DNA from: Paulownia fortunei
Lineage: Eukaryota > Streptophyta > Magnoliopsida > Lamiales > Paulowniaceae
Assembly (NCBI GenBank): GCA_019321725.1
Contig: CM033106.1
Span: 31,732,118-31,796,117, forward strand
Reading direction: 5' to 3'
DNA: 64,000 bases
Each line of letters starts with the position of its first letter. Within the stretch, counting starts at the first letter, position 1. Shown piece by piece: positions 24,901-35,520 of the stretch. A model generated the notes under the pieces. The model saw only the letters and a list, made by a program, of their open reading frames with translations, was not told where the DNA came from and ran no database searches. Position numbers and translations under genes: made by a program.

Positions 24901-27900
24901 AGATTGGCACAGAGTTGTGTGAAATCCTTTAGGAAATTGGTATATGGTGAAATATATTTGACTGAAGTGAAAAGTTTGATAATAAAATGACACTTTATTA
25001 ACTAAGTTGATTGATAATAAAGTGACACTTTTTTAACTCTCTTTAATGAATAATCATATCATTAACTAGGTTGATTGATTTTCTTCATATACTAATTCCT
25101 ATGAGCAGAAATTAACTCATTCATATACCATAAAACTTCAAATAAAAAGTGAAAACTTGAAAAATAAACAGAAAAGAAAGACTGGAAAAACTAAATATAG
25201 CAGCATTATAAAATTTGATAAAAAAAAAGATGTTTAACTTTATTAAATTTAAATTAAACATATGCTCCTTGCCTTGAAACTTGAGATGAATGAATCAAGC
25301 AAATTTTGTGAGATAAAAGTTGATGACCACAGTAAGACTTAATTATTAAATTAAACTAAAACAGATAATACAATTGATCTGCCACACATTATTGGTGACA
25401 CAGTAAATCTGCTATACAATATGAACAAACAGTGAATGCAGCTATTCAAATTCACTGTGCATACCACACGAACATCAACATATACCGATTAACGTTATAA
25501 AAACCAATTGAAAAATAGTGGGGCTTGTACACTCATATTTTGAGCTTTGGCACAGGCAACTGACTTACAAAAACTCCTGATACAAGTTCGTCTGAAAAGC
25601 ACATATAAAAGTGTAAACGCTGAAATAGATAAAACAATAATACTGCATTCCAAGTTGCTAAATACCTCCTGGCTCTTTTCAATTACAGGCTCACTAAACC
25701 CACTGGCACGCTTGAATACAGGATGGCCTCGCATCTGAGACATAAGAACATAATATCAGTATAAAGTGGGTTGCAAACCATGAGTAACCCAGGTTAGTTA
25801 AGAATGCATGCGCACGGAAAATTACCTTATTCTTGAATGCCTCCCATTTCTTACTCCATGGGGACTGCTTTGAAGGTAACACAACAATATCAGTCCGTGT
25901 ACTTCTTTCAATTTTTGGTGACTGAGCAGCCGAAGAAGCATCATACTCAAGGCGCTTTCTCCTATTTGGATTACCTTTCAATTCATCCTTCACAATGTCA
26001 TAGCCCTTCTTCACCAAGTCAATGGGTTTTGCTTCTTTTAATTTGTGGAATGCTAATGAAACCTTTGGAGAGATGAAAGAAACACCAAACTTGACTTTGC
26101 CAAATAGTGTTTCGGCATTATCACTAGATTCAGATTGTTGCTGCTGCGCCTGTTGCTTTTCTTCACCAAAGGCAGACTTGCTTCCATCTTTCTCATTTGA
26201 GCAGTGACTAGCCGAAGTTCCACTGACTCTTGTTGGCTCTTGCTTTCCAATACCAAAACTTTCTTTGACCTGATTAAAAATTTAAAAGAGTTTGTATCAT
26301 GTTTTCTGTCGCTCAAAATTTGTTTCAAAAAATAGAGCACGTGTCTTTTATCTGTTGGAAAATATATTCACAAACCTCCTCTTTAGCAGCAGAAATCTTC
26401 TCTTCCACGTCAGCATAAACCTCCAAATAAAGAAAGGAACAAAGAATAATCATCAGTAAAACAAGCAAATTAAAAATGCAACAGTCAGGCTTTCTCATAC
26501 AATCAATCACTTTGGGAGTTTACATGCAAAATATCGTCTGTGCTACTACCCTCCCATCACAAAGAACAGTAATTAATCATTCCAATTAGCAAGTTTCTCT
26601 TAGATCACAATTCTACAGTTGGTCCCAAGAATTTTATTGCATAAAGTAAAAAGCTTGATGACAAAATTGACTAATTTGTTATATATCCTCTTCCACGTAC
26701 GTGCACGCGCGCAACACACAAGAAAAAAAGATAAAAACATAAGCACAAAATGTCAAGAAAACTATATTTCATATTTGCCTCCATCTATCAGCTGTTTCGG
26801 ATGATAAAAGGTATAATGAGGTCCTCCTAATGCAGCAAGTATGATTCGAATTAAAAACAAAAAGCTGTAAACATCAGCCCATGCAAGGAACGGCACTCTA
26901 ACAAGAATAACAAAAAAACGCTCAGGTTTTTCAATCCTTCCCTTCAGCAGCACCCATTTGACAGAAACAAAAGGCAATGATATTTGCCCAGAAATAGTTC
27001 AAAGAAGTCAATATCAATGTCTACTGATTCAACTTTTGGAAGCAACTGCAGAACCACCAGAGGAATATTTATACCTTTTTTGCCTTTGCTTCAGCCTCCG
27101 TCCAGACACCATCTACATGCTTGTACAGCTGCTCAGTAGACTGCTTTGTTCTGCATTTCGCCATTTCACCATCTCAGAGCTCCCAATGGAAGTGTCTGCC
27201 AGCCTTGACATACAACAGTATGTCTCAGCCTCTATATAGTTAATAAAAGCTCAACAGCACAAGAAATGTAAATTCATAGTAACACTACCTAACTTTCAGA
27301 TCTTCTTTGACCCCTTTCAGTTCTTCGGCTTTTTCTTTGATTTCCTTAACGGATTGTTGAAAATCCTGATTCCTACAGCCAAATAAATCAAGATATTATG
27401 TCAAGGTTTCAGCAAAAATAGAAGGCACACCAAAGTGTTGAGCAAGCTCATCAATTCGAAAATGCGTAACCAGGGAAATTCAAAACAAAGAATAAAAAAA
27501 AACTTTAAGAGGAAGAATAAAACATATATGGTTTCAATTCTCAGCTAGAATTGCCAACTTAAATGTTAGCCCAACTAACATTAATTCTAAGAACATCAAG
27601 TCTCTCCCCTCATAGAAACAAATGTTCACACCAATCGCCAAAACATTGAACGACGACGTACTCTGAGTTCAAGAAAAGAGCCCAAAATAATTATCAGCGA
27701 GAGTGCTATCACAATAAACAAAGGCACGCATCGGTAAAGTGCAATAAATTTACAGCAATACACATTGTGTTCAATAATTCCAAACTTATCACAGCATTTA
27801 AGAACCCCCCCCCCCACCCACCTACCCAAAAAAATTAAGAAAAAAAACAAATAAAAAAAAACTTCAATTATTTTAGAACTAAAAAATAATTAGAAAAGGG

Positions 27901-28376
27901 CATCTTCTGCATTTGACGTGAAAAACGTCAAAATAACTGACTCTAAAGAGTGATATTCACAACGCCACCATGGCGAGTTAAGCAAAAGACTGGCAACACA
28001 GGGCAATTACATTGAATAAACAAATCACAAAGTAATTTGAAGTATCAATTAAAACCAAAAGGAAATAAAAATCCCAACTTTTGAATAGGCAAAAAATACC
28101 TGTCAACTTCCCCTTTAATCTTCTTGGAGAACTCATTAAACACACCGAACTCACGTCTAAACAAATATCCATTTGGAGGCACCAATGGTAGCCTCGTCCA
28201 TCTACCCGATACCTACACATATTATCACAACTGGAAAAATTAATAATGAAAAAAGAAAAGAACAGAAAAGCGACACAAACACACAGACGAGCACACACCT
28301 CTTGAGATAGCAATAATTGGTGACGGAGAAGATGTTTTGACAGGAAAAAATCTCTGGCGAGTTTTCTGCTGGCCAT
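21991..28376 (-). CDS. TIM44: TIM44 homologue, mitochondrial inner-membrane import motor subunit
   Basis: Fourteen exons join in phase: 28,376-28,299, 28,212-28,100, 27,372-27,289, 27,150-27,075, 26,420-26,376, 26,269-25,826, 25,734-25,666, 24,551-24,487, 24,387-24,319, 24,241-24,169, 23,877-23,773, 22,921-22,850, 22,637-22,575 and 22,122-21,991. They encode about 495 residues. The start [14 protein letters not shown] is basic and Ser-poor, as in a mitochondrial presequence. Residues 65-140 are charged and helical ([17 protein letters not shown]), a Gln-rich stretch follows, and from about 300 the conserved Tim44 domain runs to the stop, including [15 protein letters not shown] and [15 protein letters not shown]44 anchors mtHsp70 to the TIM23 channel in the matrix. 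The longest exon (26,269-25,826) carries the [12 protein letters not shown] segment that marks the plant proteins. Confidence 0.93.
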
Positions 28377-29465
28377 GAGAACCTGCAAAAGTTATGTATT
28401 TTCCTGATTTAATTTTAATATGAGAAGAAGAAAAGAATTTGAGTTAGGGTTTTAAAATGTGTGGTGTGTTGTGCAGAAGGAAAAGAGGAAAGTTGGGAAA
28501 GGGAACTCTTTTTCTTGCCCTAATGCCGTTAACTGATTTATTGGGCTCTGTTTGGGTTGACGGATAAAGTCAGATTTTTTCACTAAACCCGTACACCGCC
28601 ATGCTTCCTATATAAAAAAAAGAATTGGGGGGAGGTCTGATTGGGAAGGGGAACCCGGAACTTGGTCGAATTTTGCTATTACGTTTTAACAGAATAAATT
28701 TCTTGCAAACTAGATTTCATAATTTAATTATAATAAAAGGGATGAACTGCTTTTGTCATTAACTTTGCAACAATAAAATTATAAATTCATTTTCTATTTT
28801 CATAATATAACATTCATTTACAATTATTATTTGTAAAAAGAAAAAAATATGATCGTGGTATAAGTGTTATTCCGTTGTATAATCGTACTTAGAAATTGAC
28901 TATTTTTTCGTTGAATAATTTTCTCAACTATCATCAGCATCTTATGTAATGGCATTTTTCATGTATGGCTTAAATTATTTGAATAGTTTAAGTCGATATT
29001 TACTTACGAATTTTGTTCAAGAATTAGCTAATAACGAGATACTAAATGAGAGAATTAAATCTTTATTTACAAACACTTTAATTAAGAACTTGGACATGAA
29101 TAATAACACTACAAACTATAAGGAAAAGTTTAAGAGTAAGAGAATATTGTTGCCTTCAAATATAAGGCAAAAGGTTGTAAGAGAAAATAATTCTCTTAAT
29201 AATTTACACAATTATCCAAAATAATCTACGCAGTTCGTCATCTTACCTCAGAAACTGCGCCTTGAAACACAAAATTGAAGAATCAACTCTTAGTTGGCAA
29301 AGGCCATATGTACAAAGTTGTTCCTGCCCTAGTGACTGAACACATATTTAAGCATCATCAGCAGATGCATACTTTCTCTGAGTTGCATAAGAAGACCAAA
29401 AATTTGTTGAGGAATAAAGTTAGGATGAGCAGACTGTACCACCAACTATCAATGCATACCTCTAT
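28377..29465. other. Intergenic interval: TIM44 promoter and O-fucosyltransferase 3' flank
   Basis: No supportable gene is present. An open stretch at 28,949-29,224 starts with ATG and would give 91 Asn-rich residues. It resembles nothing I recognise and has no splice-linked partner, so I leave it uncalled. Confidence 0.6.
28444..28547 (-). promoter_or_regulatory. Telo-box and site II-like motif upstream of TIM44
   Basis: On the minus strand a perfect AAACCCTAA telo-box (28,452-28,444) lies about 70 bp upstream of the TIM44 start codon, and AGCCCA (28,547-28,542) lies about 95 bp further out. Telo-box plus site II pairs are characteristic of plant nuclear genes for mitochondrial and translational components, which fits the gene's role. 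Function is inferred. Confidence 0.5.
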
Positions 29466-32400
29466 CTAATCTGAAATAATTTCTTCCAGTTCTGGCTGCT
29501 CAGATTTTAAGAGAAAACCAGAATATTTTCTGTTGGGCAACACTCTCTCTCGAATTCCATTATCATATTCGGCATACTCTGTTTCTGACAAATCTTGTTC
29601 ATCTTCTGAGAACCCTTCATCATTTGCTTCACCATTATATCCCTCAGTACTTTTATCTGCGTCGTTTTTAGCTCTACTTTGAAAAGTTGAATCTCCGACA
29701 GCCCTTGATTCAGAATTTTCACATATGCAAGACAATGGGTGTTCATGGAATTCACCCCTCCCCGGCTTTACTTCATTTGGCTCTCCCATGAAACCAATTT
29801 GAAATGTTTGAACTAACGAGGCAAATTCTTCCCATGTCATGTTATGTCGATGATGGAACAACCGATAAAGCTTTTTAGCATTTGGGCGGATTGTTGGTTT
29901 GTGACCAAAGTATCTCCTGCAATAGGAAACAAATTAATTTAGGTGCCAATATGTGGATCTCAAACACTGCAATTCTTCAGTTGCTTAATATTCCTCAAAG
30001 GTAAGTTACTTGAATATGTAGCATCAGGCATTCCTCAACAAACAGGTCGTCCTAACTTCAGTATACAATGCCTTGGGAGTCAAAAACTTAAACCGAAGTA
30101 AAGAGACACATACCTTTTTCCAGCCAGTATTTTTGCCATGTTTCCATTGTTATTGGCAACAAAAACATCACTTTCATCGCAAACAATGAAGTCCAATGCA
30201 GCCATGCGAGAGGAATAGGATGAAAATTCTGCTAGCTCTTCCTTGCTGGCAATAGTCTCTTTAGTATGGAAGTTTGGGAAGAGAGCTTTAAGAGGTGCCA
30301 GTGTTTCTTCACCTCCATATACTTCACCTGATGCTACATATATATGCACGTCATTCCCATAACCCAATGCTCTCAACATCAGGCCAACTTCTTCAGGACT
30401 TAGTGGGCATTTTCCATGCCTTCGTTCCTTGTCGGGATTTTTTGTCTGCAAAACATGCAAATGTAGTGGTCTATCAATTAGACTTCTTTTAACCTCAGTT
30501 TCCGTATCACTGTTGAAAACTTCATGGCATAAGAGGCTGGACTCACATGTAAAGTTTTCCACCTCTTTCGTATTGCACCTAGTTCTTTCATTTCTTTCTC
30601 TCCACCACCATAATAGCATCCAGAGAATGCTAGCATATCAGGTTCAAATCTGTCGTGTTAAAAACTAAATGTCAGCAAGAATACTATCCATATATGACAT
30701 CAGTGATCACTTATCACAAGAAGAGTTCTCTAAATTGACCAATAATAGAAAAGAAAGCACCATGATGGCTCGCTTTAATTGAAAAGAAGTTTGTGCAAAT
30801 AACTATGAGTTTAAGAAGGCAATTGCGATTAACATTCTCTGTACCTTAAGTGCAAGGCAACATAATGCTTGCTTTTCATTCTCATCCTTTCAACTAACTT
30901 CATACCCATCTTAAGAATGGGATCAGTGAATCTCAAAGCATGGTAGTTAACTCTGCATCTCAGTTTCTGTAAATTCACATCAAGCCGATTTGACAACCTG
31001 TAATCAAACTTCGTAAGCTGAACAGCCTGCACCTGAGGACAGCGAATATTTTGCAGCTTCAGTTTGTGAGTGTCTCATTATATTATTGAAATTCTCCAAT
31101 TTATAAACAGGATTACCAGCATAAAACAAATCTAACATCAGTTCACTATATCACAGTCTTAAGAGCTATGATAATACGAATAATCAGTGATTGGAAATTA
31201 TGGCCCTTCACACACTGTAATGTTCTCAACTCTCAGCTATCTCCCCATACTCTGACCTACCCAGACCAACGTTTAATAGTCTTTTCCTTGTGCTTTACTT
31301 ATCATCTCAACTATTTAGATAAACATGTGCCTGTGCACCAAATTTTCTAGAAACAAGTGAGAGATTGATTCAGTTATTTCTGTTGTACCACAACTATTAG
31401 TTTCTTCTAGTACTCTGAAGAGGTTTCAATTTGTTCCATGCACGCCACAGAATTAGTCAGTCGAAATTGAATTTGGATCTTAGTACTCAGTTGCAACTGG
31501 CTGACAATAATTATGCGGTAGCGTAAGACAGTTCCATAATCTAGCCATGCTACTGATTATATTTTAAATGGCAACAACCGCACAGAAGCATAGGTTCTGC
31601 AGGATCTCAATTTATCCAGCATGGGGATCCCACTACTAGAAAGAATCAAAAAGACATTAAATGTGGTACGGAAATACATACGCGCTTTTTATGAAAGATG
31701 GGCAGGATACGAGTCTCGTAGCATTTTTGATTGCATTTCCTTGGAGCACGTGTAGTTATGACTTTCCCTGCCTTTTCTGGAAGCTGTTTTATAATTTTGA
31801 CATCTTTCGACAGGTACCTCATAAACCAGTCAACATCAAAGATCTCCGAGAAGTTGCTGCAAAAACCTCATTGAGTTGGTGACAATTAGGAATGCAACAT
31901 GATTTTCAGAAATCAACATGTCAAGTGTGTTAATATGAACAAACCTGGCATCCTTCCAGAAAGATTTTTGGTCCAGCTTAGGCACGACGAGGGTCGCGTT
32001 CAAGATATATGCTGAAACAACAGCATCTACTATCTGTTACCATAAGAGGTAGGATTGGATAACCAATTAATTACACCACCTCATTTTTATTTATTTTTAT
32101 GGTAAGAGATGCATTAAAAAATAAAAGGCATAGCCATGTTTAGATGTTGACTAATTTGTGCAATGATAGAAAGATATTCTCCTTCTTTACCCCCTCCTCA
32201 TCATACTTAATTATAGGTAACGAAATTCACATAGTAAAGTAACATGAGCTTAATACATTTTTTTAAGATTCAGAATTATATCGAATAAAAAACTTGATGA
32301 ATATTCGAGACATTTCCGTACCAGTATGAGCTTTATTTGTGTCAATAAAGTATCATTTCTAGGAACCAGCAGCACGATGGGTAAATGCGTCCAATTTGCA

Positions 32401-34092
32401 ACAAATTAATAACACAGCCAAAAACAAATATCCAGTTCAGGTTAAATCACATGGCTCTACAGTTTGGAAGAGGATGTGTAAAGTGACTGGAGCTCTAATT
32501 GCGGATGTGGCATTTGGACTGATTGTTGATGTATAAATTAATTTTGCAGATATTTTAGGGTGAAGGCTTAATCCAATAAAAAAACCTGAATATAGAATGG
32601 ATACATGGATCCAACCTAGAGAGGGCTGATTCAAACTAAACAGTGTTGAGTACTTCAAAAGGCACACTGACGAGTCTTGGTGGGGGCATCATCAGAGATC
32701 AATTTGGCTGATTTGTTTTTTGCTTTATGGATATATCTTGCAGTGTGTTCTCTCATTAGAGGTAGAACTCAGGGGGATTTTGAAAAGTTGTAGCAGCAAG
32801 GGGATCTCCACTATTTGGGTAGAGGTGGATTCTGCTGTGGCTTTCAGTTAGATTCCCGGAAAAAATAATGGCTTGTGGAACTTGCATTATATTATCCTCC
32901 AGATCAAACACCTGATACATGCTGGGGGCATTTATAATACACAACTTCAGGGAGGCAAAAAACAACAGCAGATTGGATGGCAAACCAAGGTTGCATCAAG
33001 AAGGATTCAAATGTTTTTACATCAGTTTCTCTTCATGGTAAGATGCTGTCAGACGAATTCCCATTTTGAAAGGCTCAAAAGTACATTGCTTTGGGCATGA
33101 ATTGTCTCAAGATTGACAGATTTACTTAGAACTCTTCCCCTGGTGGGGAAGACCATGGTCTAAGAATGAAAGTCAGAGCAAGTTAATAGTCCTTTAAGAG
33201 GCCAATGTAGAGGAATGGCAGAACACTGGGGCTAGCATGTCAAAACAACTTGACTTTACACCATAGGACTCTTCTTCATATTGCTTGAAATAGTTTTAAG
33301 ATTCCTTGCACGGGGTTTCATTTTGGAGGTAAGGTTTATGTCCCCTCCCTTGTACTCTCCTTTTCATGTTAATAATTGGCACATGTTCAAGACAAAACAC
33401 CCCACTTTTTAACCCCACCCAAAAAAAAAAAAAAAAAACAATACCATTAAATCCAATTTAAATATAGTATGAGTCGATTTCAAGCTCTTGATCTTATCCT
33501 ATAAGTCATAGCATTAGAGAACAGTTTTTGTATCAAATGAAACAAAAATTAAAAGACCAAAACTCAACATAATGACTTCTAGTTGGCACGGTAACAGAGC
33601 TTACCCCTGTTCTTTGTTGATTTAAGCCTCCACTAGTTGCTATCAGTAAGTACCTATTGGGTTCTGTATTCATTTCTGCAGCTGCAATATGTAATTCATA
33701 ATACAAATGAGAACAATACAACAAGAATATCAGAGACAATCCCCACTAAAACCAGAAAACTGATTTTCTATGGAACCAACTATAGAAACAAGATTACAGC
33801 CTATTTATTGGCTAAAACGGAAAGTCAACATTTTTTTATCAAACGTTGCTCACTACAAGTAATTAGAAAACAATTTTTGCCTACGTTAGACCACATGTAT
33901 GCTCTGTACTACATATGTGTATATTTAAGACAAGGAATGGGGGAGTACTTAAAAAGTTATCGCTGGCATTACTGCATCCATAAAAGAAATTGGATTGATT
34001 TGAAGTCCACAAGTCGCGGCCTAAGCTTCCTCCACTCATCTACATGTTCAACAAAAACAACAGCTACTCATCAAGAAATAAAGCCGAGAATG

Positions 34093-34131
<39 letters not shown>

Positions 34132-34576
34132 TATATATATTTAAAAAGAGGTCACTCCATGTTCGAAGTATATCAAACTGATTATAGTCCGAAACTCACC
34201 GGAACGCCAAACACTTTATCTTTCTCCACATTAATGTGGACCTCAACTCTGTTATTAAACTTCATAAATACAAAAAAGGAAAAGAAGAATTCAGATAACA
34301 CAGAGTTGGCAAAAACAAAAAAATTAGAAAAGCTTGTAATCAACATACCGATGTGTTGAGAGTGAGGTGAGGGAGGCGATGGTGGTTGGAGATGGGAGGG
34401 GAAAGAAACAAAAGAATTGCAAAGAGAAGGAGTAAACAGCCGGAGACAGCGGAGAGGAGAGGGAGGAGGTGATGGAGGCGGCGGCGCCGGTGGTGTTGGT
34501 GGCGGAAGATAAGACCCTGTAAAATCTGCACCCCGATGAATTCACCACTGTTCTTTTTCTTCTTCATCATGCTCAT
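29466..34576 (-). CDS. O-fucosyltransferase-family (GT106 type) Golgi protein
   Basis: Ten exons join in phase: 34,576-34,349, 34,259-34,200, 34,039-33,949, 33,681-33,605, 32,033-31,945, 31,856-31,682, 31,032-30,845, 30,649-30,547, 30,445-30,114 and 29,916-29,466, encoding about 597 residues. A basic N-terminus and one hydrophobic anchor (about residues 39-60, CLLLLFAILLFL) indicate a type II Golgi protein. The catalytic region shows the family's landmarks: GRDLWTS, FFYGCSNAS, NRYLLIATSGGLNQQRTG, LNATLVVPKLD, VALHLRFEPDMLAFSGC and RRYFGHKPTIRPNAKKLY. Donor is probably GDP-fucose or another nucleotide sugar; acceptor unknown. The C-terminus is long and acidic (SEDEQDLSETEY). Exon 4 has two in-frame acceptors 6 bp apart (33,681 or 33,675). 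Intron 4 holds a LINE remnant. Confidence 0.9.
32595..33438 (+). mobile_element. Decayed LINE 3' end (RNase H remnant and poly-A tail), antisense in an intron
   Basis: In shifting frames on the plus strand one can read the plant retroposon RNase H region: GGGIIRDQFG (about 32,680), TIWVEVDSAVAFS (about 32,810), HNFREA (about 32,940) and ADWMANQG (about 32,970). Stops and frameshifts separate them. The sequence ends in a pure A18 tract at 33,421-33,438, as expected of target-primed retrotransposition. The 5' limit is uncertain and related sequence may extend left to about 32,440. It lies in intron 4 of the O-fucosyltransferase gene, opposite to it. Confidence 0.75.
34096..34141. repeat. TA microsatellite in O-fucosyltransferase intron 2
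   Basis: About 22 TA units, broken once, lie some 60 bp beyond the intron 2 donor and 57 bp before the exon 3 acceptor on the minus strand. That is unusually close to both splice sites of a short intron. Confidence 0.85.
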
Positions 34577-35457
34577 GTTCTCAATGAAGAAAGTAGAGAG
34601 AGAAGAGGAGATGTTTTAGAGAGAGAGAAGAGGAGATGGAAATGGTCTAGTATGAAAATGTCCACGATTCTGATCTGTATACATAAATATATTTGTGCGT
34701 AACAACACAACACAACAACTTCAAAACTCGAAAGAGCTTCAGTTGTACTAAATGTTTGTATACAGCAACGACAATCTTTTCTTGGTTTCTTTTTCCCCCA
34801 GATACCAACAATTTTTTTTGCGATTTGGCCCCACACAATTGTATTTAATTTGCTAGAAAGCCCCACCCTAGTTGGTCACTATCCTTTCCCCGAAAATCTC
34901 AGTAGGGATTATCCAAAATTACAATCTTGCTAGGATTTTGAGTGCACAGTTTCTTTCATCTCCTCATGGATGATTATAAGACTTTCAACGTTGTAATAGT
35001 AAATTTGTTAGGGGATACTATTCATATGATTAAATATAATTTTAGAGTTATATAGATAATAATTTCTTTATATTGTACTACATCAAAAAAATAAAATAAA
35101 AAAAAATATCTGTATCAACTATTTTTACACATAATAAAATACATACTAATAAAATTCACGCTTCCTTGGCGTCACCTAATTCTCACTGTTTAATTCTAAA
35201 GAATTTATATCTTGAATTAAGAATATTTGATATGCGGACATTAATAAAAATGTACAAAAATAACACTATTTTTAATATGAACTTGGTACACGCAAGGTCT
35301 CACAATTAGCTGAAAAGCTTCTTATTGTAACTTGACTTGTTCTACTATTTATTTTTTTCAAATTTTATTAAAGTGTTAAATACCAATGCACAATTGAGTT
35401 TTCACAAAATTAATTGCTTCCAAATTTCATATGACAATTCTATTTACAGAAATGCAG

Positions 35458-35520
35458 CATAGATCAAGTGACAAAATAGAGGCTATAAAATTATGTTATT
35501 TTGGATTCGAATCTTATTAG
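35458..35520 (+). repeat. Possible tRNA-derived SINE remnant
   Basis: ATAGATCAAGTGAC resembles a polymerase III A box, and about 45 bp later GGATTCGAATCT closely resembles a B box (GGTTCGAATCC). The spacing is tRNA-like. A tRNA cloverleaf cannot be folded from it, so a SINE head is more likely than a tRNA gene. Tail and target duplication are not evident. Confidence 0.4.

Noticed and set aside
28949..29224. 91-residue Asn-rich frame with ATG
   Set aside because: It is low in complexity, AT-driven, without homologue or partner exons, and sits in the TIM44/O-fucosyltransferase intergenic gap.
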